A DNA stretch of 64,000 nt from Branchiostoma floridae (Eukaryota > Chordata > Leptocardii > Amphioxiformes > Branchiostomatidae), in NCBI RefSeq assembly GCF_000003815.2, contig NC_049983.1, positions 18,367,231 through 18,431,230 on the forward strand. The letters are read 5' to 3'. A program made the translations under genes and the position numbers. The notes beneath the pieces are model-generated. The model was not told the DNA's origin and searched no databases. It worked only from the letters and a program-made list of their open reading frames with translations. Shown piece after piece: positions 36,228 to 48,331 of the stretch. Position 1 is the first letter of the stretch, and each line of letters begins with the position of its first letter.

Positions 36228-36446
36228 TAAGGTCGCATAACACAGTATTTATGGGCGACCACATAAGTAGATCGGGCACAAAATAGGTCGTCGCAGTTCT
36301 TGAAAAGCCATAGAAATTTTTCTGTGCACGTCAGCGAGTCGGAAACTGTGGTGAATAGTAGAGGGATACGTAAGTTTTGAGGCTGTATGAGTTGGGTTAC
36401 GATGTTTGTTTGGCTGGGTAGAATTTCGCGCACGAATCCGGTTCCC
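36228..36446 (+). repeat. Direct duplicate of 37206-37425 (copy 1)
   Basis: About 218 bp are repeated almost exactly about 980 bp downstream, where the second copy runs straight into the N gap. The only clear difference is a short insertion in copy 2 (GACCCCCGTGGACATA against GACCACATA). This looks like two haplotypes or a misjoin rather than biology. Confidence 0.85.
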
Positions 36447-37425
36447 GCTACTTCCGTGTGTCGGCTGCAGTATGGTGACCTCCGCTGGGGGTCATTTCAA
36501 AGTGTTCTTTCTGGGAAAACGAGACGACAAACTTCATCTCGTTTTCACATGTGTTGTAGATTATACCCTCAACTCCAACATATCGAATTCTTGTTAATTA
36601 CTTTTGCACCCTGATATATTTTTTGAGTCGTCGAACCACCTCACTTTGGGGTCCTTAACCATGTAAATCCCCATAGGCGAAAAACTGTGTTCTGCTACCT
36701 TTAACTAAAGTGGGAATTCCCCAGGGACGGACAACAGCATTAAATTTGACCGATATGTTAGGTACTGACGTCGACTGACTTGAACTATAACATATTTGTT
36801 ACCGTCAGACCCGCCGTTACCATGGCAACGGCCGCCAAGACCGCGCCCTATGCTTAAGTATAGGACTTAGTGTGAGCCAATACCCGCTCTACCCCCCCCC
36901 CCCCCTTTTTCCGCCGAAAAAAGACTAACCCCCAACCCCAATCACTCAGAACGTTAGAATAAGGTCTGGCAAGCTCTTTGTAGAAGAAAAAGTCAACCAG
37001 AATATTAGATTTGTTGAGATAATGAGACCAATTAGCGGCCCCACAAATAGCCCTTGTACGGGGCCGACACCTGTGCTAGGCGTCGAAGTGCAAAGTTGGC
37101 CATATCTCAGGAACCATTTGGATTTCTGCTCTAAAACTTGGTACGGTTTTATATCTTGACTAGTTTTATTGCATGAGCGGAAAAAAATCCAAGGTCAAGT
37201 TTGCTTAAGGTCGCATAACACAGTATTTATGGGCGACCCCCGTGGACATAAGTAGATCGGGCACAAAATAGGTCGTCGCAGTTCTTGAAAAGCCATAGAA
37301 ATTTTTCTGTGCACGTCAGCGAGTCGGAAACTGTGGTGAATAGTAGAGGGATACGTAAGTTTTGAGGCTGTATGAGTTGGGTTACGATGTTTGTTTGGCT
37401 GGGTAGAATTTCGCGCACGAATCCG

Positions 37426-37525
37426 NNNNNNNNNNNNNNNNNNNNNNNNNNNNNNNNNNNNNNNNNNNNNNNNNNNNNNNNNNNNNNNNNNNNNNNNNNN
37501 NNNNNNNNNNNNNNNNNNNNNNNNN
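37426..37525. other. Assembly gap (100 N) at the 5' end of the kinase gene
   Basis: Fixed-length N run preceded by the second copy of a duplicated 218-bp segment. The sequence following the first copy (36447 onward) may be the alternative fill. Confidence 0.95.
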
Positions 37526-39880
37526 TTATTGATGAGCAGTACTAATGGAACGTACGATGTCGTACTAAATGGGGGCAGGCGGTACAAGTCAGCCGACGTA
37601 ATCCCCTATTGGCGGGACCATGGCTTTAATGCTATCATGGAAAATTGCTCTCTACGATTGTGTATTGCCGGCCTGAGGGGAAATGCAGAATTGTACAGAG
37701 CGGCGCTTGAGAATCAAGGCAGAATCGAGTTTCAATGTCGCGACAGACAGTTGAGAAGTAAGGGTAAGTTTGTACTGTTTGATGCTTCTCGTGGTAGTGA
37801 CACGTTGCCTGAGTGGACAAAGAATGGTCAGTGCGACATGGTAGGTATCCGTTATGTTTGGCTTATAGAGATAAATGAGATGTGGTCCACGTCGCCCTAT
37901 CGAATTCAATGTGGCGGTAACGTCGCATATTACGAGGCCACAATGCACGTGGAGTACATATTCCAGTACAACATTACAGGGTGTCCCGAAGGCAGGTACG
38001 GTCTGTACTGTGACAAGGACTGCGTTTGTAAGAACGGAGCTCGTTGCCATGGCTTCAACGGTGCCTGTGAGTGTCATCCGGGCTGGAGAGGGAGGGCCTG
38101 TGATATTCCCTGGCCTGAGGTTGTTATCGTCGCTACACCAGGCGATTCAGTCGTGAAGTACATCGGTACCAATCTGACTTTGACTTGCCTGACCCCACAT
38201 ATCCGAGTTGCAAACATGACGTGGGTTTATCAAGCGAAAAACGATTATAACGTTAATGGCACAAAAATCATTCTACAGACAATCTCAGAATCAGCCAATG
38301 GTGAATATATTTGCGTGGTAAAGGCTGTAGACGGTGAAGAAATCAATGCCACTTTCGTTCTCAACGCTACCAAATGCCCACCCAACTATTATGGAAAAGT
38401 TTGTAGCCAGGTCTGTGACTGCCAGTATGGAGGAACGTGTGACAGGTGGGAGGGCTGTCTGTGTCCTCCAGGTCGTCGTGGAGACAAGTGTGAGTACAAC
38501 TGCGCACCTGGCAGTTTCGGTTTGAACTGCAGCATGAGCTGTCGCTGTCAGAACAACGCCTCGTGTGATCCAGCCAATGGCACCTGCATTTGTGCAGAAG
38601 GACAGTGGGGTGAATTATGTCAGAACTTTTACATTTGTCCTCCAGGTCTTCATGGAGACAGGTGTGACCACACCTGCGCTCCTGGCAGTTTCGGTTTGAA
38701 CTGCAGCATGAGCTGTCGCTGTCAGAACAACGCCATATGTAATTCAGCCAATGGCACCTGCACTTGTGCAGAAGGACAGTGGGGTAAATTTTGTGAGAAC
38801 GTTCCCAAATCTGAACATAACCAAGTTGTCGTTCAAGTGCTGATCCCCGTTATCAGTGTCATGGTTATAGTCGGTTGCATCGTGATTGTGACCCTGGTAA
38901 GACGGCGTGGGGTACATACAAAGAACACAGAGGATGACATAGAAATGGAAACCTTTTCATCGTGGGAAATTGACAAAGAGGACATTCGTTTCGAACACAT
39001 GATCGGTGAGGGAGAGTTCGGCCATGTCGTGCGGGGAAGACTGCGCGTCCCGGCAGGCTACGAGGTTTTGGTCGCCGCCAAATGTATCCGGCCTGACCGC
39101 ATAACAGAGTCAGCTGTCCGCGACTTTCGTCGTGAAATGGACATCCTTGCAAGGATCCACGAGGACAAAGAGGGACACCCGAACGTGGTCAAATTTTATG
39201 GAGCTCTGACTAAATCGGACCCGCAGTACATTGTCGTGGAGTACGCGGCCAATGAAGAACTGCGGCGGTACCTGTGGAGCATGAGAGAAGAGTGCCGGGT
39301 GACGGGGCATAGAAGACTGTTAGAACGACTCGTTTTTGCTGCAGGTGTGGCCAATGGGTTATCAGAGCTGGCACGTTTGAAGATCGTACACAGGGACATC
39401 GCAGCTCGTAACGTCGTCATCAGCGATAGGAAAGTGGCCAAGATCGCGGATTTCGGGCTCGCCCGTGACGTTTACGTGTCGTCGGCGTACAAACGCACCA
39501 ACCAGGGCGGGGAGGAGGAGCTGTTGCCGCTGAAGTGGATGGCCGTGGAGTCGTTACGGGACGGGGTGTACACGTGCGAGAGTGACGTGTGGTCGTGCGG
39601 TGTGCTGCTGTGGGAGATCGCCAGCTTTGGGGAGGAGCCGCGCTATGCTGGCGGTCCGATGCACCCGGACGTGTGCACACTGTTGGAGCTGCTGAAGAAA
39701 GGAGTCCGTCTGCAGCAGCCGGAGAACTGTCCGCTGTCGGTGTACCGCATCATCAGGTCCTGCTGGATTGTGGACCCAAGAAAGCGGCCGACGCCTGAAG
39801 AACTGTTGCAAAAGATAGACCAGTTGATGCCGCGGAGGGATGCCGCTCACCTCGTTAATCATAACATTTCATACAAATGA
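37526..39880 (+). CDS. Receptor tyrosine kinase with EGF-like and Ig-like modules, single uninterrupted frame, 5' end lost in gap
   Basis: The frame is open from the N gap to TGA at 39880, about 784 visible residues. Counting from 37391 as codon 1, an unrecognised Cys-containing ectodomain is followed by an EGF/MEGF-type module (about 200-239), an Ig-like domain (about 240-330) and further EGF-like modules (about 330-470). A transmembrane helix follows (479-503, then RRR), then a tyrosine kinase. Kinase hallmarks: GEGEFG loop, Lys564 in VAAK, HRDIAARN (Asp669), DFG (Asp687), LPLKWMAVESL and SDVWSCGVLLWE. All catalytic residues are present. The module set recalls Tie receptors, but the order and the intronless 2.35 kb do not match vertebrate Tie genes. 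A lancelet-specific RTK or retrocopy is likely. The true start is not visible. Confidence 0.85.
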   Translation, partial: LLMSSTNGTYDVVLNGGRRYKSADVIPYWRDHGFNAIMENCSLRLCIAGLRGNAELYRAALENQGRIEFQCRDRQLRSKGKFVLFDASRGSDTLPEWTKNGQCDMVGIRYVWLIEINEMWSTSPYRIQCGGNVAYYEATMHVEYIFQYNITGCPEGRYGLYCDKDCVCKNGARCHGFNGACECHPGWRGRACDIPWPEVVIVATPGDSVVKYIGTNLTLTCLTPHIRVANMTWVYQAKNDYNVNGTKIILQTISESANGEYICVVKAVDGEEINATFVLNATKCPPNYYGKVCSQVCDCQYGGTCDRWEGCLCPPGRRGDKCEYNCAPGSFGLNCSMSCRCQNNASCDPANGTCICAEGQWGELCQNFYICPPGLHGDRCDHTCAPGSFGLNCSMSCRCQNNAICNSANGTCTCAEGQWGKFCENVPKSEHNQVVVQVLIPVISVMVIVGCIVIVTLVRRRGVHTKNTEDDIEMETFSSWEIDKEDIRFEHMIGEGEFGHVVRGRLRVPAGYEVLVAAKCIRPDRITESAVRDFRREMDILARIHEDKEGHPNVVKFYGALTKSDPQYIVVEYAANEELRRYLWSMREECRVTGHRRLLERLVFAAGVANGLSELARLKIVHRDIAARNVVISDRKVAKIADFGLARDVYVSSAYKRTNQGGEEELLPLKWMAVESLRDGVYTCESDVWSCGVLLWEIASFGEEPRYAGGPMHPDVCTLLELLKKGVRLQQPENCPLSVYRIIRSCWIVDPRKRPTPEELLQKIDQLMPRRDAAHLVNHNISYK

Positions 39881-39968
39881 AGTCTCTACAGACAGCCAAA
39901 TTCTCATAGTCTTTTTTTCTTCCTACCAGTTAGTTCTTATAGTCCGGCCCACTGCAAAGCAGTGTAAA

Positions 39969-40068
39969 NNNNNNNNNNNNNNNNNNNNNNNNNNNNNNNN
40001 NNNNNNNNNNNNNNNNNNNNNNNNNNNNNNNNNNNNNNNNNNNNNNNNNNNNNNNNNNNNNNNNNNNN
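39969..40068. other. Assembly gap (100 N) downstream of the kinase gene
   Basis: Fixed-length N run 88 bases after the kinase stop codon. It probably removes the polyadenylation site. Confidence 0.95.
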
Positions 40069-40453
40069 AACTATGAGCAAGAATGACAGAAATGAATAAA
40101 TAGTCTGACGTGTTCAGGAACAGTGACGATTTGAATGAGTAGCAGATGTTTCTTTGCTGAACTGAACTTGAATTTTTTTGTAAATTCTTCTACAGAGGAT
40201 CACATAAGGATATTTGTAATTGTTTAAAGCCACAATATACAGTTATGTGACACTACTCCTGCACATGTGCAAACCCATGAATGTTGACTATAATGCATGA
40301 CTGGTGTATTGAAATTAACCATAGACCTTCATACTTACCATCTCATGATCAATACGTTTCCTTTATTAGGTCTGTCAAATTACGAAGTCAATGTACGTAC
40401 TGTAATTACCTTTGCCTAATAGCTAAACAGATGCTATTGGAACCAGTTTGATA

Positions 40454-43178
40454 CTGATGTGGTCAGTGATTGTTGAATCAGAGAAATATGGGTTTTTTTT
40501 TTTTGCTTTTGGACAGACGAGGACGATGTGGCACTGCACTCAAGTTTTTTTTTTTGTAACTTATATTAACAATGCCACATACACGGTACAGACAGAAGGA
40601 AATTCGTGTAAAGTGCCTTTCCCAAGGGCACAAATATGGTTGCGGAAGCAGCAACAGGCAGTAATTGTTTAAGATTTATGTGCAAAAATAAATGCCCTAC
40701 CTTTTTAATTTCCTTTGTAATATCCACCTCCTGCTGGCAGTGGATGATTGCTTATTAACAACGATTGTGTGCTTGTCGCCACCTAGCGATCCATTTCAGA
40801 ATGGCAAGATTTCTCAGAGGATGGCACCGTCAGCACCAAGGTCATTGCCAGTGGGGTTTATTGTTGGCATCCACGGCATCACAAGCATGCTAGCAGCGCT
40901 GCTTTATGATCATGCAGATCGGTCTCATGTAGCATCCACAAAGGCCAACGAGGCAAAATTTACAACCACTAAGTTACAAGCTATGTATTCAGGCAAGTTT
41001 TGTTACAGGTGTGCGGATGACTTCAAGTGTGATGCAACATTGCCACCTAACCTCATTCAGTTTGATAGGCGAACAAAATTTTCTCGACTCGTTTTTAACT
41101 ATAAATTGTAGCACTTCATATGGCTGCTAGTCGTTGCTCTATTTTATCTATCAACAGCTGTTATTTTCCTAGGCTGTCAATGTTGTTTGGTGAGTGGTTT
41201 TAACTTTGGGCACCAGGTGAAGCCGCTTGATGACACTACGATTTTAGCGGGGTCTAAATTAACCGCAGTTTTAGAGTATCTAAATGTAAAATGATGAATT
41301 CTCATTTAAATCTCATTCTACATCAACGACTTTTATATATGTATACATGTTTTACAGCAGAGAAGACTAGCTATAGCTACCTTGTCCCCCCAACGACCAG
41401 GTCAAGGGACTAGGTAGGTAGGTAGGCTAGCTACTTCATTATGTTCTCTACTTTCCTTGTTTTTACATTTGATGAATCAAATGACATCATAACAGGCCTA
41501 TAAAATGCTTCCATATATCGAAGTGTTCACAATTTTGGCTCTCAATAGCAACTGTTTATGACATCATTTAGAAACTCATTTTCTTTCCATTGCAGGAAAA
41601 CAGCCACTAAGACATGCAATCAAGTGCATTTATTTCGAATTGTCATTTCAGGGAGACCGTCACTGACGTTTCTACTTTGCCATATGCTTGATATTAAACA
41701 TGATTAAAAGGAATCAGAATTGCATCAGTGAACACTGTAAGAACAAAGAAGACACCACAGCCTTGTACACACTTCATAAGACTTTATGATGTGTGACATC
41801 TTCACAGAACAATTGTTTGTGACAGATCACATAGACGTACGCGTTATATACAAAAAAATAGATCACCTCTTATTAAAAGGCGTGATATATATACTCTTTC
41901 ATTTTTTGATAAAACATGTCAGATGTCTCCTTGCTTACAGAGACCGACTGACTCTGCACATTATAAACATCTTACGCTCCACTGCAATGTTGCCGGATCA
42001 ATTCCATCCAGAATACTCAGTAGTAGTGCAAGCCGCCTAGATTCAAAACACCACAGAATGTGTTGATGGAATAGAAATAGGTCCTGAATTGTGCAGGAGC
42101 CAATGGTGCTTTGCTCCACTTCTTGTCAGCCAGCGACATAGTCTTTTTCAGTACCCGCTGAATCAGGCCACCACGCTTCTTGTTGTTAATCAATGATTTT
42201 GCATCCGCCATCTTGGGTTGTGCAGCCAATGGATGGCACAGTGTTTTCAAGCTTGGACCAGATGAACAGCTTAAAATGTCTTTTGAGTCTGGATCTAACG
42301 TAGACACTGGACTTGTTTGCAGGGCAGAGCTGTAGTTGGTGAACAGCGCTTCCGAGACGGGGGCAATGACCATGCTCATGTCAGATGTCATCCTCTCTTC
42401 CTCTTTGACAATGGGAGAAGCGCTGCATTCCAGGAACTGCTCTTCCGAGACGGGGGCAATGACCATGCTCATGTCAGATGTCATCCTCTCTTCCTCTTTG
42501 ACAATGGGAGAAGCGCTGCATTCCAGGAACTGCTCTGGCAGGAAAGAGTCCTCTTGATGTTCCATGTTATCTGGCAGCATCCCCTCCTCGTCATCTAAGG
42601 GAGAACCGCTGCGGACCAAGAACTGCTCAGGCAGGAAAGAGTCCTCTTGATGTTCCATGTTATCTGGCAGCATTCCCTCCTTGTCATCTAAGGGAGAAGC
42701 GCTGCATTCCAGGAACTGCTCAGGCAGGAAAGAGTCCTCTTGATGTTCCATGTTATCTGGCAGCATCCCCTCCTCGTCATCTAAGGGAGAAATATCGATT
42801 TATAGCATTATTTTGCTGTTTCCTTGAAGTATGAGCGCCTCGCTGTTTTCCCGCCACTCCACACCCCGGGAGGTTGGAACACATGTTCGGACTGTACCAC
42901 TTGCAGCTCTCGCGGGGGTGCCCTTTTGTTAACCGCTTCTAGCTATGTGGATATTTGATAAATACTAGATCAATATCTTTAACACTCAACATTAATAAGT
43001 CTTAAAAAGTAGTTAGTGTAACCCATACATCGTAAGTTCCTGTTTTCGCAATGTAACATTAGATACTGACATTGGACCGTTCTAAAAACACTCCGGCCCG
43101 GCGGGGTTACCTAAGGTCACGCAGTGGTTCGAATTTCATGTTCGACCAAAATTGTCACAGGCCTTAAAGTGCCCGTGA
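40454..43178. repeat. Tandem duplication, copy 1 (about 2725 bp)
   Basis: First of three direct copies of a 2577-bp unit. It retains an extra stretch of about 149 bp (40491-40639) bounded by the 8-bp direct repeat AAATATGG, which copies 2 and 3 have lost. It contains an orphan terminal exon of the minus-strand coiled-coil gene (42017-42790). Confidence 0.95.
42017..42790 (-). pseudogene. Orphan terminal exon of the coiled-coil gene (copy 1)
   Basis: The frame encodes three 31-residue MLPDNMEHQEDSFLPEQFL units, a duplicated IVKEEERMTSDMSM segment and the complete conserved C-terminus ending in GGLHYY. The upstream coiled-coil exons and the genuine splice acceptor of copy 3 are absent. It is therefore probably non-functional unless an unseen exon splices to it. 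Confidence 0.6.
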
Positions 43179-45755
43179 CTGATGTGGTCAGTGATTGTTG
43201 AATCAGAGAAATATGGTTGCGGAAGCAGCAACAGGCAGTAATTGTTTAAGATTTATGTGCAAAAATAAATATGCCCTACCTTTTTAATTTCCTTTGTAAT
43301 ATCCACCTCCTGCTGGCAGTGGATGATTGCTTATTAACATATTGTGTGCTTGTCGCCACCTAGCGATCCATTTCAGAATGGCAAGATTTCTCAGAGGATG
43401 GCGCCGTCAGCACCAAGGTCATTGCCAGTGGGGTTTATTGTTGGCATCCACGGCATCACAAGCATGCTAGCAGCGCTGCTTTATGATCATGCAGATCGGT
43501 CTCATGTAGCATCCACAAAGGCCAACGAGGCAAAATTTACAACCACTAAGTTACAAGCTATGTATTCAGGCAAGTTTTGTTACAGGTGTGCGGGTGACTT
43601 CAAGTGTGATGCAACATTGCCACCTAACCTCATTCAGTTTGATAGGCGAACAAAATTTTCTCGACTCGTTTTTAACTATAAATTGTAGCACTTCATATGG
43701 CTGCTAGTCGTTGCTCTATTTTATCTATCAACAGCTGTTATTTTCCTAGGCTGTCAATGTTGTTTGGTGAGTGGTTTTAACTTTGGGCACCAGGTGAAGC
43801 CGCTTGATGACACTACGATTTTAGCGGGGTCTAAATTAACCGCAGTTTTAGAGTATCTAAATGTGAAATGATGAATTCTCATTTAAATCTCATTCTACAT
43901 CAACGACTTTTATATATGTATACATGTTTTACAGCAGAGAAGACTAGCTATAGCTACCTTGTCCCCCCAACGACCAGGTCAAGGGACTAGGTAGGTAGGT
44001 AGGCTAGCTACTTCATTATGTTCTCTACTTTCCTTGTTTTTACATTTGATGAATCAAATGACATCATAACAGGCCTATAAAATGCTTCCATATATCGAAG
44101 TGTTCACAATTTTGGCTCTCAATAGCAACTGTTTATGACATCATTTAGAAACTCATTTTCTTTCCATTGCAGGAAAACAGCCACTAAGACATGCAATCAA
44201 GTGCATTTATTTCAAATTGTCATTTCAGGGAGACCGTCACTGACGTTTCTACTTTGCCATATGCTTGATATTAAACATGATTAAAAGGAATCAGAATTGC
44301 ATCAGTGAACACTGTAAGAACAAAGAAGACACCACAGCCTTGTACACACTTCATAAGACTTTATGATGTGTGACATCTTCACAGAACAATTGTTTGTGAC
44401 AGATCACATAGACGTACGCGTTATATACAAAAAAATAGATCACCTCTTATTAAAAGGCGTGATATATATACTCTTTCATTTTTTGATAAAACATGTCAGA
44501 TGTCTCCTTGCTTACAGAGACCGACTGACTCTGCACATTATATACATCTTACGCTCCACTGCAATGTTGCCGAATCAATTCCATCCAGAATACTCAGTAG
44601 TAGTGCAAGCCGCCTAGATTCAAAACACCACAGAATGTGTTGATGGAATAGAAATAGGTCCTGAATTGTGCAGGAGCCAATGGTGCTTTGCTCCACTTCT
44701 TGTCAGCCAGCGACATAGTCTTTTTCAGTACCCGCTGAATCAGGCCACCACGCTTCTTGTTGTTAATCAATGATTTTGCATCCGCCATCTTGGGTTGTGC
44801 AGCCAATGGATGGCACAGTGTTTTCAAGCTTGGACCAGATGAACAGCTTAAAATGTCTTTTGAGTCTGGATCTAACGTAGACACTGGACTTGTTTGCAGG
44901 GCAGAGCTGTAGTTGGTGAACAGCGCTTCCGAGACGGGGGCAATGACCATGCTCATGTCAGATGTCATCCTCTCTTCCTCTTTGACAATGGGAGAAGCGC
45001 TGCATTCCAGGAACTGCTCAGGCAGGAAAGAGTCCTCTTGATGTTCCATGTTATCTGGCAGCATCCCCTCCTCGTCATCTAAGGGAGAACCGCTGCGGAC
45101 CAAGAACTGCTCAGGCAGGAAAGAGTCCTCTTGATGTTCCATGTTATCTGGCAGCATCCCCTCCTCGTCATCTAAGGGAGAAGCGCTGCATCCCAAGAAC
45201 TGCTCAGGCAGGAAAGAGTCCTCTTGATGTTCCATGTTATCTGGCAGCATTCCCTCCTTGTCATCTAAGGGAGAAGCGCTGCATTCCAGGAACTGCTCAG
45301 GCAGGAAAGAGTCCTCTTGATGTTCCATGTTATCTGGCAGCATCCCCTCCTCGTCATCTAAGGGAGAAATATCGATTTATAGCATTATTTTGCTGTTTCC
45401 TTGAAGTATGAGCGCCTCGCTGTTTTCCCGCCACTCCACACCCCGGGAGGTTGGAACACATGTTCGGACTGTACCACTTGCAGCTCTCGCGGGGGTGCCC
45501 TTTTGTTAACCGCTTCTAGCTATGTGGATATTTGATAAAGACTAGATCAATATCTTTAACACTCAACATTGATAAGTCTTAAAAAGTAGTTAGTGTAACC
45601 CATACATCGTAAGTTCCTGTTTTCGCAATGTAACATTAGATACTGACATTGGACCGTTCTAAAAACACTCCGGCCCGGCGGGGTTACCTAAGGTCACGCA
45701 GTGGTTCGAATTTCATGTTCGACCAAAATTGTCACAGGCCTTAAAGTGCCCGTGA
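43179..45755. repeat. Tandem duplication, copy 2 (2577 bp)
   Basis: Nearly identical to copy 3 in the shared part, for example the frames at 43344 and 45921, and at 44363 and 46940. The offset between copies is exactly 2577 bp, which implies a very recent event. Confidence 0.95.
44594..45367 (-). pseudogene. Orphan terminal exon of the coiled-coil gene (copy 2)
   Basis: Four 31-residue units plus the conserved C-terminus, open to the stop at 44594. As in copy 1, the array breaks upstream at TCTCCCTTAG into unrelated sequence. Splicing from the preceding coding exon at that AG would give an immediate stop. Confidence 0.6.
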
Positions 45756-48331
45756 CTGATGTGGTCAGTGATTGTTGAATCAGAGAAATATGGTTGCGGA
45801 AGCAGCAACAGGCAGTAATTGTTTAAGATTTATGTGCAAAAATAAATATGCCCTACCTTTTTAATTTCCTTTGTAATATCCACCTCCTGCTGGCAGTGGA
45901 TGATTGCTTATTAACATATTGTGTGCTTGTCGCCACCTAGCGATCCATTTCAGAATGGCAAGATTTCTCAGAGGATGGCACCGTCAGCACCAAGGTCATT
46001 GCCAGTGGGGTTTATTGTTGGCATCCACGGCATCACAAGCATGCTAGCAGCGCTGCTTTATGATCATGCAGATCGGTCTCATGTAGCATCCACAAAGGCC
46101 AACGAGGCAAAATTTACAACCACTAAGTTACAAGCTATGTATTCAGGCAAGTTTTGTTACAGGTGTGCGGGTGACTTCAAGTGTGATGCAACATTGCCAC
46201 CTAACCTCATTCAGTTTGATAGGCGAACAAAATTTTCTCGACTCGTTTTTAACTATAAATTGTAGCACTTCATATGGCTGCTAGTCGTTGCTCTATTTTA
46301 TCTATCAACAGCTGTTATTTTCCTAGGCTGTCAATGTTGTTTGGTGAGTGGTTTTAACTTTGGGCACCAGGTGAAGCCGCTTGATGACACTACGATTTTA
46401 GCGGGGTCTAAATTAACCGCAGTTTTAGAGTATCTAAATGTGAAATGATGAATTCTCATTTAAATCTCATTCTACATCAACGACTTTTATATATGTATAC
46501 ATGTTTTACAGCAGAGAAGACTAGCTATAGCTACCTTGTCCCCCCAACGACCAGGTCAAGGGACTAGGTAGGTAGGTAGGCTAGCTACTTCATTATGTTC
46601 TCTACTTTCCTTGTTTTTACATTTGATGAATCAAATGACATCATAACAGGCCTATAAAATGCTTCCATATATCGAAGTGTTCACAATTTTGGCTCTCAAT
46701 AGCAACTGTTTATGACATCATTTAGAAACTCATTTTCTTTCCATTGCAGGAAAACAGCCACTAAGACATGCAATCAAGTGCATTTATTTCAAATTGTCAT
46801 TTCAGGGAGACCGTCACTGACGTTTCTACTTTGCCATATGCTTGATATTAAACATGATTAAAAGGAATCAGAATTGCATCAGTGAACACTGTAAGAACAA
46901 AGAAGACACCACAGCCTTGTACACACTTCATAAGACTTTATGATGTGTGACATCTTCACAGAACAATTGTTTGTGACAGATCACATAGACGTACGCGTTA
47001 TATACAAAAAAATAGATCACCTCTTATTAAAAGGCGTGATATATATACTCTTTCATTTTTTGATAAAACATGTCAGATGTCTCCTTGCTTACAGAGACCG
47101 ACTGACTCTGCACATTATATACATCTTACGCTCCACTGCAATGTTGCCGAATCAATTCCATCCAGAATACTCAGTAGTAGTGCAAGCCGCCTAGATTCAA
47201 ACCACCACAGAATGTGTTGATGGAATAGAAATAGGTCCTGAATTGTGCAGGAGCCAATGGTGCTTTGCTCCACTTCTTGTCAGCCAGCGACATAGTCTTT
47301 TTCAGTACCCGCTGAATCAGGCCACCACGCTTCTTGTTGTTAATCAATGATTTTGCATCCGCCATCTTGGGTTGTGCAGCCAATGGATGGCACAGTGTTT
47401 TCAAGCTTGGACCAGATGAACAGCTTAAAATGTCTTTTGAGTCTGGATCTAACGTAGACACTGGACTTGTTTGCAGGGCAGAGCTGTAGTTGGTGAACAG
47501 CGCTTCCGAGACGGGGGCAATGACCATGCTCATGTCAGATGTCATCCTCTCTTCCTCTTTGACAATGGGAGAAGCGCTGCATTCCAGGAACTGCTCTGGC
47601 AGGAAAGAGTCCTCTTGATCTTCCATGTTATCTGGCAGCATCCCCTCCTCGTCATCTAAGGGAGAAGCGCTGCATCCCAAGAACTGCTCAGGCAGGAAAG
47701 AGTCCTCTTGATGTTCCATGTTATCTGGCAGCATCCCCTCCTCGTCATCTAAGGGAGAACCGCTGCGGACCAAGAACTGCTCAGGCAGGAAAGAGTCCTC
47801 TTGATGTTCCATGTTATCTGGCAGCATTCCCTCCTTGTCATCTAAGGGAGAAGCGCTGCATTCCAGGAACTGCTCAGGCAGGAAAGAGTCCTCTTGATGT
47901 TCCATGTTATCTGGCAGCATTCCCTCCTTGTCATCTAAGGGAGAAGCGCTGCATTCCAGGAACTGCTCAGGCAGGAAAGAGTCCTCTTGATGTTCCATGT
48001 TATCTGGCAGCATCCCCTCCTCGTCATCTAAGGGAGAACCGCTGCGGACCAAGAACTGCTCAGGCAGGAAAGAGTCCTCTTGATGTTCCATGTTATCTGG
48101 CAGCATTCCCTCCTTGTCATCTAAGGGAGAACCGCTGCATTCCAGGAACTGCTCAGGCAGGAAAGAGTCCTCTTGATGTTCCATGTTATCTGGCAGCATC
48201 CCCTCCTCGTCATCTAAGGGAGAACCGCTGCGGACCAAGAACTGCTCAGGCAGGAAAGAGTCCTCTTGATGTTCCATGTTATCTGGCAGCATCCCCTCCT
48301 CGTCATCTAAGGGAGAAGCGCTGCATTCCAG
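45756..48331. repeat. Tandem duplication, copy 3 (functional copy of the terminal exon)
   Basis: Third copy. Its minisatellite runs on without a break into the unique 5' part of the exon (48340-48449). It is therefore the copy still joined to the gene. On the minus strand AATAAA (46783-46788) is the likely polyadenylation signal, repeated in each copy. Confidence 0.9.

Noticed and set aside
36406-36614. Short frames that might be a 5' exon of the kinase gene (MVTSAGGHFKVFFLGKRDD)
   Set aside because: No clear signal peptide or donor site, and the region sits in a probable misassembly; not enough to extend the gene model.
40692-41111. Open frame of 114-139 codons on the + strand, repeated in all three duplicates (43344-43688, 45921-46265)
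   Set aside because: It lies in the 3' flank of the minus-strand gene. Its conservation is explained by recent duplication, it differs by only one or two bases between copies, and no family resemblance was seen.
41786-42040. 84-codon + strand frame repeated in each duplicate
   Set aside because: Antisense to the conserved terminal exon and its 3' UTR, with no recognisable domain.
42317-42598. + strand frames opposite the 93-bp minisatellite
   Set aside because: Antisense shadow of the repeat-coding exon.
42840-43178. B-box-like GGTTCGAATTTC in the spacer between duplicates, suspected SINE
   Set aside because: No A box at tRNA spacing and no foldable arms.
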